Assembly (NCBI RefSeq): GCF_001522545.3
Contig: NC_031773.1
Location: forward strand, 26,857,685-26,921,684
Direction of reading: 5' to 3'
From: Parus major
Lineage: Eukaryota; Chordata; Aves; Passeriformes; Paridae
DNA: 64,000 nt
Shown here: one piece after another, positions 1 to 12,739 of the stretch
Layout: every line of letters starts with the position of its first letter
Position numbering within the stretch: the first letter of the stretch is position 1
Made by a program: the position numbers and the translations under genes
Notes under the pieces: generated by a model
Seen by the model: the letters and a program-made list of their open reading frames with translations, nothing else
What the model was told of the DNA's origin: nothing
Database searches by the model: none

Positions 1-3000
1 ATTGTTTAATTTAACACAGATGTTGAGTCCAGAGGAAAAGAAAACTGTCATCTTGTAGGAAGAAATTCTATTTTGTAAAGGAAGGTAGGGTTAAATACTC
101 AAACAGTTCAAGGCTGAAGAGCGTATTCTGTTCTTTTCTCAATTAAAAATTGCATTTTATTGATAATGCGAACATAGGAAAGGGAGAAATTATCAAGGAA
201 AAAATTCATTGGCTAGAAGTGACATGCTACTTTCTTTCAGACTATTTTTTAAAGATTGAAAACACAATGATCTGATAATGAATATGTAACTCTAGACATA
301 GCATAAACCTAACCTTCACACTTCATCTGGAGAGCCCAAGGGAAGGAGAAGAATGTTTTTCAATCTATGCAGTCATTCTAATTCAAAATAAACACCAGTA
401 TACATCAGTTTCAATCAACAGATTCTTAAGTTGAAAGACATTTGCTCTGATTTTAAATATTAATTTTCTGGTTTTGACATCATTTGCACACGTTCTTCTT
501 ACAGGGTCAGTCATTTCATCTTTATAATTTCTACCTCCTAGTTTTATCTGCAGTTGAAACTGTAGGAGTTAACTGAGAGATGGAGTGAGGTCTCCTTATT
601 ACCTTCTCTTTCAAACAGCTGCTGGTCATCACAGTTGTTTATCTAATACTGTTAGGTGAATACTGCTGGACTGAATACAGACACACCAGATACATTTTTT
701 CTTAGAGAATGAGGACAGTCACCATGGAGAGGTCTCCATCTGAGCTATTTATCAAATCTTGCTCTAGTCAATGGAGAATAATAAGCATTTCTGTTCATCT
801 CACCCGATATGGACATCTACAATAAGTTAAATTAATTACATACTAAAATTTCCTAGTTTCTCTGTTCACCGTGAATGAAGATCAGCATGAGTTGTGTGGT
901 TGTAGGCATTTATACAGCAGACACAGGAAGGTAGGTGAGATTAATCTAGAGACTGCCTTGGCATTTCCAGCAATTTTCTCTGTTTCAAAATTGACAGGTG
1001 ATGGTATGGCTGAGAAGGTGCCAGGCAGGGTAATAAATGAAATAGCCACTGTTTGTGTTGCACTGTCTTCTTATAGAAAGTAGCAGGTGTTTTCACCATC
1101 ATTCAGTTATGCAAAGTAATATGGGCAAAATAAACTTTCAAAGCTTGAGAATACAGTATTGCTATGGCCTGGACAACCTAAAATTGGCACTGAAGATACT
1201 CAGGAATTTGTTTTGCTATTGCCTGTGGCTCTTGAGACAGGAAAACAGTCTAGCTGAGATTTAGACATCAATAAGACAATCAATCAAGGCTAAAGGAGCT
1301 TTAAAGAGATCACCTGCTACAGACAAACTCCTGAGGCAAGGTCATCTTTAGTGAGATTATTTTTGTCTTTACAAAGCTCTCAAGTTGGAAACTTCAAACC
1401 ACTAGTATTTAAGCTGATACTTCCTAGTTGTAATTTATAGCCACTACTTCTTTTCGTCTCTACTATGGGCTTGAACAACAGGTGAATTGCCTTCTCCTCT
1501 ACCTCTTCGGTAACAGACTACTGTCACATCATCAGCTAATTCCCTGTTCTCTAAGCTAAACAATCCCATTTGGTCTGTTTTTTTCATAAAACACAGTGAC
1601 TCTTCTCAGCATGTCTCAGCTCCGCCCAACTGCTCCATGTCCATTTGCTGTCATGTCCAAAATAAACATGGTACTGTTCTAAAACTTTGCCAGACCTATG
1701 GTGGGTAGAAGGACTGCATAACATACACAAATTGTGTCTGTTGCTGTCTAACTCCCAGTACAATGTTTGATTTTTCTTGCAGCACTATGACACTGTTTTC
1801 CTGCTAGGAAATCATCTCAGATGACCCACAGATCCTTTCCTGCAGTACACTGGTTTTCCTCAGATGGATTCTTCACTTGTCCACTCTACTTTGAAGCAAC
1901 CTGTCCTCTGTCAGGCTAACTCACTGCCATCTAGACCATCTTTGAATTTAGTAAGTGTGATGGGTCTTTGCATGCATTGTTCCCCTGATGACCCCACCCC
2001 CTTCTCCATCTGATGGCCAATGTGGTTTGCCCAAAGAAGCAAACACCAGGTGGATATTGCAGGAGGAACCATCTAGGTGCTCACATAATTAATGTGCTCC
2101 AGCAATGGGGGAGATGAAGAGTTTGCCATTTACTTTGGAGCTCATCAGCTCCCTCCACACCACACCCCAGCAGGAAATCCTGCTGGGTGTGTTCAGCCCA
2201 AAGACAGGAAACACTCCCTGCTGTATGCATGAATGAAAAGCATCAAGACCCAGTCAAACAGGGAGATAGAATCCTGAAGTAGCTACATAGATGTTTTATT
2301 GCTTTTATTTGCGAATTCTAAAAGGCCAAAGATTGTGAACCTGTATGTTTCTAGCTGAATTATAACCCTTTAGAAATGAACTGGTGACCAAATCTGAGAC
2401 TAAGTCGACTGAGGCACACCTGGAAGTTTAGAAAGCAAGTGGGTCTCACTGAAGCTTTTAACAGGAGGGACCACAACCTGAGTGCACCATAATCCATGTA
2501 ATAGATGATAGAGCTGTTATTTACATGCTGCACTGGCAATATTTAGATACTGTATTAGCAATAAGTCTAATCACAGTCATCCACATAATCACTGTGTCCT
2601 ACTTCTCATGTCTGGCCAAGAGCCTTCTTGCCACTACTCTGCCACTGTAAGCCATGTAGTATTCTCTACTGCTCCTCCTAACAATGTAAGTATTAACACC
2701 AATGCCAAGGCAGGCCCTTGTCACATCTCTCAGATACCTTCCCATTTTGACTGAGTCACTGCTAATTACCCTGAGTATTCTTTTCCAACTGCTCTTGTAG
2801 GCAGGCAACAACATTTTTATCTAAATCATCATCCCCAATTTTCTCAGTATCTATTATGAGGAACCTTAAAAAACTTCTAGTATTTAAGATCAGCTGCCTT
2901 TTATCTTTCCTCAATATAGGTTAGGCAGCTGTATGAGGAGGTTAGACCAGTCTGTTACAGTTTGGTCTTGACATATCTGCAGAGAAGCAGTCAGGCAGGT

Positions 3001-6000
3001 TAACAAAAGGACCTAAGTGCCACCTAATTGTCATTTCAGATATCTGAAACTTGTATCTTACAAACTCATAGCTTGTAATCACTTAAATTCTCTGGATTTT
3101 GTGTTTCTTGTTGGAAGTGTGTATTTTTCCAAATACAGTCTGCACCCCAGTAACACTTAGCTCCTAAATCCTGGCAGGATTAAGACTCTCCAGCTGAAGC
3201 TTTGTGGAAAATAAATGAGGATTTAATGGGAGAGAAATAAAGAAGACAAAATTATGTCATTTATCCTGGACAGAGACCTTCAAGTTCCGGTTGCTGTTCA
3301 GAACAGTTTCTATGTGTTCTATTAGAATGTCACTGGATAAAAAAAGCCCAAAACAGATGGATAACAGGCTGAATTTAAATTTTTCTTTCCAAACTAGACT
3401 TTGAACAGAGGAATTGTGTGCACTGCAGTGTAACAACACAGTTTGTTGTGATTAGTCACAAAAATGTTAGGAACTAGAGGAGCATCAATTGTGAACTGTA
3501 ATTGTTCGGCTTTTTTGTCCCCTGAGGTATTGTATCTGCTAAGCACAAATCACACCAAACCACCAAGAAACAAACTCTAACTTCACTGGAGCATTTTATT
3601 ACCTCTCCCTTTATTTCTTTACTTTTTTTTCCTTTTAGAAGAAAAATACCTTGCTTGAAAAAAACATGAGTGAAAAATATATAATCTTTTGAAGTGGAAG
3701 TTTCTGGTCAAGTTTAAAGATTAGCCTTTTATTAGAAGATCTCAAGTACTGAGCAACCAATTTGCATCAGTCCCATGAGAATTCTTTAAGGTTCGTCATT
3801 TTTAATTGAGAAGATTAAAGACTTTTTTGGAGCTCAAAAAGAAAAGATTTTTGGATGAAAATCAGGACATAGTCCTTTTCATTACTTTCTTCCAGTCAAA
3901 AATTGTTCTAAATCCATTTGTACACAGGAACATGCATACATACCTGTATCTATCTCAATATCACCTCTGTCACCAATTTATATCTTCACCTATATGCACA
4001 TGAAGTCAAGACAAGGTGAACAAACAGATTTCAGATATGAATGGAGGTTTCAGGGTTGTAGTCTTTTCATCAGCACTAGCAGATATGTGACAGATTTCTA
4101 TGTCCCTCATGTTGTAGCTGTAGGGCTAAAGCATGGTTTTCAGCATCTACATTGTCACATAAAAGCTTGCCATGGCATTCACACAATGCCCAATCTAATC
4201 AGGAAACAAGGAAAGAAAAGCTGTAGTAAACTTTTGAATCTGATAAAGCTGAGGTTAGGCTACCTAAGGATATTAATTAAAAAAAAAGATACAGAGAAAA
4301 TGTGATATTTAAGCAGGGCTGTTCTGCTAATGAACTAAGAATTAAAACTAAGTGAAAATGATGGTAGTCTTTGGTGATGTATTTTGATGATGCTCCAGTA
4401 CATAATTTTGATAGACCTTACCTCCTCTACTGGTGATCATCAGGGAAATGTCCTGGCAATCAGTATACTTGTCTGTGTCTTTACTGCTGAGCTGATATTG
4501 TGGTTGATTTATTTTAGACATTTGAATAGTAAAATATTCTCAGAGTAGCTTTGCAAGCACTGCAGCATTCCAGCCGTGACACAGACATGCCCATATTCCC
4601 CAGCTGAGGACAATGGCAGTAACAAAAAAGCCACCAGTACTGACCTTGATGGCAACTAACAGCAGAGATAACAGTGGACATGCAGTTTTTAGCACTAATC
4701 TTTCTCCCATTTCCTCCTACAGTCATGCAGGACTGTATCATCTTCTGTATCTTGTCCTGTCAGGCAGATTTCAGATAAGATTTAGGAAGAGGAGGTTTGC
4801 CGGTAAGTAATGACTAGCAGGCTAGTGCAAATAGAAATGTCGTAGAAGTCCAAGGCATCTGACACACCTCAAGGGAGAGCATCTGATACTAATGCTAAAT
4901 GTATAATACACAAGTACCTTCTGTGACTGAGAGTCTTCCATTAGAAATGCTCCTTTTAGAAGAGTTTCTTAAAATATCATCAAAGAATTTTTTAGTACTG
5001 TTCAGAAAACTGGAGCATGCTGTAGCCTCTACAGATATGCAGAACCCTACTGCACAGAAATTCCTCTTCTTTGAAGTAAATTAATTCTTTCTTTTTGTAT
5101 GTCTGATGAATATTTTATTTTAAAAAGCAAATAAAAAGTGACATAGAAATATGCATTATATGTTTCCCTCACAAAATGATGCTGAAAAACTACAAAAAAT
5201 CCAGAGTCCAAAGTAAAGATTAGTTTTGCATTGTTACTGAGGTTTGAACGAAGTGACTTTCTTTGAAATCTGTATTTTCTTGTGAATACCTTACGCTGCA
5301 GCACGATTTCAATAGCAGAACGTGTTTAAAAGAAGTTATCAAGATAGGAGAACTAAACTACATGTCTTTCACAGTCTATGTGTTACTGTGCAAGCCACTT
5401 CAGTCATTTTTATTTTCGAAGACAGTAGATGTGCTCCTTATTCTCCATTCAACCAGCTTGAAGTGCCAGTCTCAGCCCTGATTTTAGGTAATCTTATCTA
5501 CCTTCTCCCTTGCCTATAAAGAATATGAAAAATGTTTAGCATTTCTGAAGAAACAGGGTATCTAGTTGCTGAGATATTTGCAATTTATCTAGTAATTTCC
5601 ACATGTCATTTTGTATCTTAGATGCATATACTGAAGATACTAAAATCTTGTTATACCTGTTTCTTTGGAAGAAAGATTTTGAAGATGGGAACCTTGGAGA
5701 ACATCAAGAAATGCTCTCATGGACACAATTAAAAAAGAAGAGGAGTTTTTTATTAGTACCACTTAGCTATAAATTATGCATGAACCAGTTGATTGTTTTG
5801 GACATAAAGAAATACTACACATGCTGTATCACATACATTCACTTTTTATAGTGGATGAGACAGGAATGCTTAGAAGATAACCCACTGAGCCCTTGCAAAA
5901 CTCTAATGCATAAGATTAGGGTGAGAAAAAAAGATTAGGCTGAAAAAACTATGGTAACACAGTACCTCTTAAAGACTTGCAACAGCACTAAGTACTAGTA

Positions 6001-9000
6001 CTCTTTTTCCATAGTGTTCATGCCAATTTTCACATAAACTTAAAGAAAACTGAAATATCTTCCCTATATATGAAACTGTGAGTAAACTGCATAAATTTGT
6101 GTCCATGAGATGATGGTCTGTCACCTGGGCTAAATGAGTAACTGTAGCCATCACCAGTAATCAATAGAACCAACATGACGTGTGAGAAATGGCTGATACA
6201 GGGCCACACAATCTACTTTCTAAAAAGGCTTGTTTTGGTTTCCTCCTTTGTTTTGCTGTGAGAAGGCTGTGTCTATGCATCTGCCTACATGCATCCATGG
6301 AATATGGACTGGATTGGTGAGAGACTGTACTTTTGACTCTGGAGAGAATCTGAGCAATTTCTGCTTCTCTGAAGCTACATTTGAGTCACCTGTGTTGTGG
6401 GATCCTGGTAGTAGCTCACAGAGAAAAGAATTTCAATCAAAAGTTCAGTATTTTCATTTGTGGGTAGATTCACAGGAAAGTTGAGATCTGCCTGCTGAGA
6501 GGAAAATCTAATTTTATATTCACCCAACCCATGACATGATGTGACTGCTTCTTAAAAAAACTCCAGTGCAACTTATAGCAACCTAATGACCAAAGTTGGA
6601 CTAGTACCCAGAGCATATGGTACTAGTCAGTGATCAACAGACTGTAAACATATTATCATGTCATCCTCTTAATTTCTCTCCTGCTCCAGTTCTTTGTCAG
6701 ATATTAATATTTTTGTTTGTACAAAAAAACCTGTCTGAGCTTTAAGCTACTTTTTTTGCCAGACCTCAAGTTCTTAATCCCTTCTGAGGAGGTATATAGG
6801 GACAGTATTCCCATTACAAGAATGGTTGAAAAAGTTGTTTCTCATTAAAAGCATCTAATTTTATCCTTTAGCATCCTCAAAAATGTCTGAACCATTTTCC
6901 AGAAACATTTGATTCATGAAAGAGATCAAGCATAGAAAATAACAGCCTCAATGATTAAACTTCAAGCTATTGAGAATAGACCCATATGATAGAGAATCTA
7001 ATTTCAACCTTAAGTCTTGCCGTATGTTCTATTTTAAGTTCTATAATTAAAATTACCTTTCTGCTGTGTTTCATTCACTCTGAAAAGCTTGGAATTCAAC
7101 AAGAATAGTGTTCAGCTCAGTTAAGTCTGACTCTAAAACTTCCTTTCATCTGAAAATATTTAATGTCATGGGAAATATTTTGGAACATTTGGGAGCAATG
7201 AAAAGGAACTTGCATGTGTCAATTTCATGGATGATAGGCTTGGGTATAGCCAGAGTTCAAATTATCTCTGCAACTATACATGTGGAATTCAAATAACCAT
7301 GGATTTTAAAATGGATTGTTAGCATTGTTAGCCTTCTTTCAGCAGCACAAGCTGCAGCAAGATTCTTCAAAGAATACTCTTAATCTATTATAATGCTTTA
7401 CCCTCAACCAGGTAAAACTCCATAGACAGAGTTGAAGGGCAAATTAATTGGTTTGTGTAAAATTTGCAGTTAGAACTTGATATTAATTCTTTGCTTTTAG
7501 TAGTATCCCAAGGCAGCACGGGAGTATGGAGTAACATATGGTCATATCTGTATGTTTACAAGAAAAGCCATTTTTCAAATAAACAGCCATAAGCAAAACA
7601 ATAGGGGCTTCTAATCTCATTAATCCTCTAAAAGATTGCTGAGACTGGGTAGGAGTATATAAAGCTCATGTTGGCCTCTGTCTCCATTTTATTACAATAA
7701 CAGAAAGCTGCTGTCCCTGCTTCATATTCCCTTCCCCCACTTCTACCCATGGTGGATGCTGTGAGTATTGTAAAAATATGAAGTGAGGTCAGTGGTTGCT
7801 GTCCCTCCATTAAGTGCTGCAGGCTGAAGCTATGTCTGTTTCATCCTTATGTTTGGATCCCAAATGACTTTTGACTCTAGGGAGCAAACCCCTCACAGGA
7901 ATCAAGTACCCAGAGATGTAGGTATGTGTATGAACTAAAATATACATTGATTGTAGGGAGAGTGTTACAGAATAATGAGCAGCTGATGATTACAAATGCA
8001 CAGAGTGATGAAAGCACTCTGTTTCTGCTTTTTGCATGTGTTCTGATCCTGTTTTGCTTTACTGACTCCCTGACTCTAGTGAAGGACATTTGAATCAAGC
8101 AAAGAGAGAGACAGATAGGTTTTGTGCAGTGCAGAGACACCCACTGGTATATTTAAGTAAAAAATTACCCTGCTTCAAAATGTGTAAGACAGCCATCTTA
8201 ACTTCTGGCAATGAAATCATAAAGTGAAATTACTGAATGTTAGGGAGGAACAGCCGTCAGACAGTACTGTAAGTGTTAAATGCACAGTGGCAGTATATAG
8301 CAGCTTGTGCTGCACATCAGAGGGGACATGCCACAGCACTTCTGCACCAGCTCATCCTAGAGCTGACTCTGTGCTTTAGAGCTTCTAGCAGCAGATGCAG
8401 CCTGAGGCAACTGAATGCCATTCAGAGCAGTTGTAAGACTGCTCTAAATCCTGGCAAGGGCTGAAACATGGTCCTCACCATAAGAAAGCAGTTAAGGTGT
8501 CTAAAAACTGACGCTCATGTAAGGTCCGTGCCAGAGATTCAAAGCTCACTAATACTTCAAAAGCCTTCTGTTTCATGACTATATACTGGGACATTATGCA
8601 TATCTAACCTGTTTACCTTAATATGCTGTTTAGTCTTTATTTTCTGTTTTTTTTCTGCACTTTTGTTACCACCCAGTTTTCTCACTGGCATGCAATCTCT
8701 GTCCCTGCTGCTTTGAGAGCACACCAGTGGTTACAGCTCTTCTCATTGTTTTTATACACATACAATGGTCAGTATTGGATTAAGACACAGAAATTAAAGA
8801 CCCAAGTTTTTTAAATCTCCAACTGGAATGATTAAATGAAAATCTATTGGGTTGGGGGTTTTTATGAACTATCTTTTTTATTCTTGAACAAGCTTCAGAT
8901 CCATATGGTTGTGAGATTATGAGATCACTGAACTTGACATAACCGTATTTGGTGCAATCAGCAAACAGTAAAGCCATAAAGTCAGTGCTATCTTGTGTTT

Positions 9001-9929
9001 TAGACTTCATATCCTTTCAGACATGTGAGAACTACCCAAGATGACAGCTATAAGTGAAGTAGTCCTCCCCTCCTTACCTCAGGTGGCTGGGAAGAAAAGG
9101 AACTGCAGAAACCTTATTTTTCATAAGGGGAAATGTATGTTGCTTTGGTGTTACTCCCACCATAAGGATTGATCATGAAGAAACAAGGGGCCTCAGGCAG
9201 AGGGCCTTGGACTAGCTGAAGTTTTTCACTCTCTGGTTGTTACTGTCATGCAGGTGGTGCAACCTAGTGAAGTGTTATTTCTGCTGTGCCTGCTAGTAAC
9301 TGTGTCTTATCTGTCACTCTCTGTAAATATAAAGTGTCATGGTTGCAGCCCCTGCTACCACCAAAAATTGCATTTCATATACAGGATGAACTCATGTCTC
9401 AAAACTTTGCAGGTCTCATGTTCTCTTCCTCATGGGTCCTTCCTGAAGAAATTGTCACAAATTTGGTAACTCGTGACTCCTCAGTGGATCACGTCTCCAC
9501 TTCTCTGGACCTGTTCATGACTATATACTGTGCCAATATACTGGACCTGCTTTCTGCAAGGCAGTATGCAGCAAGTCCCATATTTGTCTTTTTTCTCCCC
9601 TCTGGGAGTTTTGATTTCTGCAATTTATAATGTGGAAAATACCCTAGGACTTGGGCTCAAAGGACAAGTAGAAGCTTTTTAAAAAAATAGCTAGTCTTTG
9701 TGGTAATGAAAAATAATTAATATGGTCCTACATAGAAGATACAAAGTTCAGAAAATAAATTGAGGCTGAAGACAAATTGTGTCATTTCAAAATCATTATC
9801 CTAGTTTGTGAGGAGGGTATGGACTGAAAGTTTGACCCTGGCTTTGCCGAGCACATCCCTCGGCAAAGGGATCCCGAGCATCACGACTCTTGCTCAGCTG
9901 CACCCTTGAGGTCTATCCCGTCTCCTGCC
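1..9929. other. AT-rich flank upstream of the CpG-island promoter, no gene supported
   Basis: All open frames here are short (about 115 codons at most), lack recognisable protein motifs, and are not bounded by convincing splice pairs. Base composition is AT-rich with scattered short homopolymers, as in avian intergenic or intronic DNA. The only structured element I noted is an inverted repeat at 2161-2191. If the CpG island is bidirectional, part of this stretch could be the intron of a minus-strand transcript, but no exon of one was found. Confidence 0.6.
2161..2191. repeat. Inverted repeat / hairpin, 14 bp arms
   Basis: The arm CCCAGCAGGA (2166-2175) is followed by two A residues and then its exact complement TCCTGCTGGG (2178-2187). 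The pairing continues outward by four more base pairs (CACA 2161-2164 with TGTG 2188-2191) after one bulged C at 2165. Neither a transposon family nor a known RNA was recognised. Confidence 0.6.
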
Positions 9930-10098
9930 TATTTTTGATGCGGCTCGTGGATGCCGGCGCAGTTGAGAGCCACCCTCGGGGGTGGGGGCAGCAGCTTAAT
10001 TTAGGCTTCACCCGCCTTTTGGGCATGTGCAGCGCGCACGGCTGTGCCCGTGTGGCTGTGCCTGTATCAGTCTGTGCCCGTGTCCGTGTGTCCGTGAC

Positions 10099-10101
<3 letters not shown>

Positions 10102-10131
<30 letters not shown>
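10102..10131. repeat. (GT)15 dinucleotide microsatellite
   Basis: There are fifteen uninterrupted GT units, preceded from about 10045 by a degenerate GT-rich stretch. The tract lies about 400 bp upstream of the CCAAT box. Alternating purine-pyrimidine GT tracts can adopt Z-DNA under negative supercoiling and are often length-polymorphic. Confidence 0.95.
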
Positions 10132-10132
<1 letters not shown>

Positions 10133-10486
10133 TGTGAGAGCAGCAGCCGCACAAGCTCCCTGGACAGCGCGGGGTGCTGTTCCACCTGCACTCGTGTCAC
10201 GGCCAGCGGGACGGGCGCGGACGGAGGGACGGGAGCCCCCGTCGCCCCCGGCCCTGCTCACCGTCGCCCCTCCCTCTCTGCAGAGGCCCCTCTCATCCCG
10301 CCCACCGCAGCCAGAGCTGCCGGCCGGTGCGCACCTCCGCTCCACGGCATTCCTCACCCCACTTTCACCACACTGCTTACAGCACGGCTCTCCTCCCGCG
10401 CCTCGGGAACAGGGGACGCGAACACCCGCTCCCGCTCGCTCCCCCGCTCCGCCTTCATCACCCCCGCTCTGCCTCACCGCCCCGCT

Positions 10487-10518
10487 CGCGCGCGCTCCCG
10501 CTCGCTCGCGCGCGCACG
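10487..10518. promoter_or_regulatory. Alternating CG runs next to the core promoter (Z-DNA-prone)
   Basis: Two pure CG alternations, 10487-10495 and 10507-10515 (extended by ACG to 10518), are separated by a short CTC-rich spacer. They lie immediately upstream of the CRE-like and CCAAT boxes. CG alternation is the most Z-DNA-prone sequence known; that it has a role here is inferred. Confidence 0.5.
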
Positions 10519-10520
10519 AG

Positions 10521-10620
10521 TGACATCACCCCCGTCCAATCAGCCGCCGCCGCTCCCCGCGCCCCGCTCGGCCCCGCTCGGCCCCGGCGGCCCCGCGCGC
10601 GGCCGGGGCGGGGGCGCGCG
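10521..10620 (+). promoter_or_regulatory. Core promoter elements: CRE-like site, CCAAT box, GC boxes
   Basis: TGACATCA at 10521-10528 differs from the palindromic CRE (TGACGTCA) at one base and fits ATF/CREB/AP-1-type binding. CCAATCA at 10536-10542 is a canonical NF-Y site in forward orientation. Between about 10602 and 10620 there are GGGGCGGGGG-type Sp1/KLF boxes. No TATA box was seen. NF-Y sites usually sit 60-100 bp upstream of initiation, which predicts plus-strand start sites near 10600-10650. Factor binding is inferred from motif match only. Confidence 0.65.
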
Positions 10621-10624
10621 GGCG

Positions 10625-10769
10625 GCTGTCAGCCCAGCCGAGCCGGGCGAGGACGCGCCGAGCCGAGCCAGCCGCGCCGTCCGGGCAGGGCCGTCCGAGA
10701 CGTGCCCGGCGCGCAGCGGAGGTGGGGACGGTGCGGGTGACAGCCCGGCCGTGCGGCGGCACAGCGCAG
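10625..10769 (+). other. Probable untranslated first exon of an unidentified plus-strand gene
   Basis: Downstream of the CCAAT and GC boxes the sequence runs without any ATG to a strong 5' splice site, with CAG at 10767-10769 followed by GTAGGG. The lack of ATG fits a 5' untranslated exon joined to a distant coding exon. The left edge is only an estimate, because initiation in TATA-less islands is dispersed. Weaker donor-like GTs lie nearby (10722, GAGGTGGGG; 10735, CGGGTGACA), so exon-end choice could vary. The gene is not recognised from UTR sequence. The presence of an exon is likely; its exact extent is uncertain. Confidence 0.5.
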
Positions 10770-11310
10770 GTAGGGCAGGGCTCGCTCGGCAGCGGGGTCC
10801 CGCGCTAGCGCGGCAGTGACAGAGCGGCGCGCGGCCACCGCCACCGCGCGGTCCTGGGGAGGGGGCACCGCCCCGGGTGGGTCCCCTCAGCGGCGGGCAG
10901 TCACAACTTTGCCGGTGCGGCCCGGGAGCCCGGGGATGTGGGGCAGGTGCGGGGCGGCGGGGCAGCCCCGAGCCCCGGCACGGCCCGGGGTGGAAGCCGT
11001 TCCTTGGCGGCGGCCGGGGGCGGCGGCCCTCAGCCGGCACGGGAAGCGGGGCGGGCAGGGGGAAGCCGCCCCCTCCCGGGGCGCCTGCCCGCTGGGCACG
11101 GGATTACTCGGCGCCCCGGGCTGCCGAAAGTGAGCCGCTTGCCCCGGGTAATCCCCGGGCGAGTGCTGTCCCCGCCGATCACGGGCTCGGCAGGGGATGC
11201 TGGCTGGCGAGGGAACGGGATGCTGCCGCAGGGGAAGCCTCCTGCACGGTTTCCTCTCCGATTCCTACGGCGCACGTATGGATTTTGGCAGCGTGTGTAA
11301 AAACGCGTCC

Positions 11311-12739
11311 GTAGCGTGGTCTTCCAGCATCATTTCAGCACCATGGTCTGTGTGCCGGAGCAGCCGCAGCCTTGCGCCCTACGCTGATTTATCTGCGGTT
11401 TGGGTGTGTTTAGTGGTGAAAAGGGTGTCGCTTTTTGTTTTTGTTTTTTTGGTGCAGCCTTCTTGCAGTAAAAATAATAGCGTTTCACTTTGTTTTCTCC
11501 TTGTAAAATGCTAATAATGCCTTTTTTCAGTGCCGAGTTTCCGCAAATGTCAGTAATTCGGGGCGGCTGTAGTAAGCTGCTGGTGGGGGCAGAAATGCCA
11601 TTGCTGAGCTCCGCTAAAGGCACCTGGAAGGGCTGAGCCTGCCCGAGGGTGCCGCGCCTGAGCTGCACCTCGGCGAGCGGCTCTTTAGGAATTGCAGCTG
11701 CTCCATGAAGCGCTGTTTAATTCTGCTTATGAAATCTACGGGAGATTATCTATGCAGTTAATCAACTATGCTCCATTTGGTAATGAAAGTAAATTGTGAC
11801 CTCCGAGCTGCGAATGTTTTTGAGTGTTATATTCTAGCACAGTCACAGTTATGTAACAATTATAATACAGTTATATTAAAGCACATAAAAAGGGTTTGTT
11901 AACGTTTTAAAAATAAGCCATTATTAGGCTGTACAACTTAGAGAAAAATATGCCTTTAATATGCAGCCACCTGTGCAGAGGTGGCTGTATCAAAGAAGGT
12001 ATTAATATTTAGTTTCACTCTTTTGTATAGAATTACTTGTAAATCAGTAAAAATCATGAACACAGGCCTTGCAATTACATAAGACAGGGGAAAGCTTTCT
12101 GAAATAACTTGAAGTTATATAAATTCTGTTTTTTTCGTCTACCATTAGTAACTTCTAAATGCCCTTGTAGTGCAAATACTGTAATACTGCAAATCTTTGT
12201 GAAGGAATAATCTTTGGCCCATGTTGTATAAATGAAGATAGACAAAATTCCTTTAATAAGAACTGTTTCTGAAAACTGTTGATAGTATGAATCTCTTTTT
12301 TTTTTTTTTTGGTCATTTACATTTAAATATGTGCTATTTGTTATATGTAATCAGTTGCTTTGTTTTTGTCTTTATTAATAGTTGTCATCATAAAAAAATA
12401 TATCTTTTCCATCTCTAAATTTTGCAAAAAATAAAAATAACCTAATCAAAACATTTCTGTCTTGGTCCATATTTGTTTTATCCACAATGCTGTTCTAAAC
12501 CAGCAAGAGATTTACAATTTCACTTTTGAGAGGTGCTAAAAAGTAATGCAACCTCAACACTTCATGGTAATGCAAGAATCTACTTGATTTTATAGAATTT
12601 TAATTGAGTATCTTAAACACCTTTTATAGAGAAATCCCACATTATTAAAGTTATGGAACAAAGAGGTTTTAAGTGCCTTTTTTAGCACTTCTGGTACAGT
12701 CTTAATTACATGATCACATACTATATTTTTTTCCCACAG
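11311..12739. other. Start of putative intron 1, island shore and AT-rich DNA
   Basis: Composition drops quickly from island values to AT-rich. The stretch 11690-12110 reads as non-repetitive and motif-dense (TAAT, ATTA and E-box cores, and the hairpin described separately), which is the look of a conserved non-coding element. Conservation was not measured. A run of fifteen T occurs at 12296-12310. No coding frame is supported. Confidence 0.5.
11961..11990. repeat. Perfect-stem hairpin with paired E-box-like cores
   Basis: CAGCCACCT (11964-11972) and AGGTGGCTG (11979-11987) are exact complements around a six-base loop. Three further outer pairs, one a G-T wobble, give a 12 bp stem spanning 11961-11990. 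The left arm contains CACCTG, the core bound by ZEB and Snail-type factors, and the right arm repeats the CACCT core in the opposite orientation. It could act as a paired binding site or an RNA hairpin; neither is shown. Confidence 0.6.

Larger units (their letters stand above)
9930..11310. promoter_or_regulatory. CpG island spanning a promoter
   Basis: GC content and CpG frequency rise sharply from about 9930 and fall back to the AT-rich background after about 11310. The core at 10440-10800 consists largely of C/G runs with dense CpG. This is the only island of this size in the window. Vertebrate islands of this kind normally mark promoters of broadly expressed or developmental genes. Several long open frames on both strands cross the island, but they result from the scarcity of stop codons in GC-rich DNA and show no protein family. 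Confidence 0.9.

Noticed and set aside
9890..11314. Long open frames on both strands across the CpG island (up to 309 codons)
   Set aside because: Stop codons are rare in such GC-rich DNA. The frames overlap one another on both strands, are Arg/Pro/Ala-rich, cross the (GT)15 tract and the core promoter, and show no family motif.
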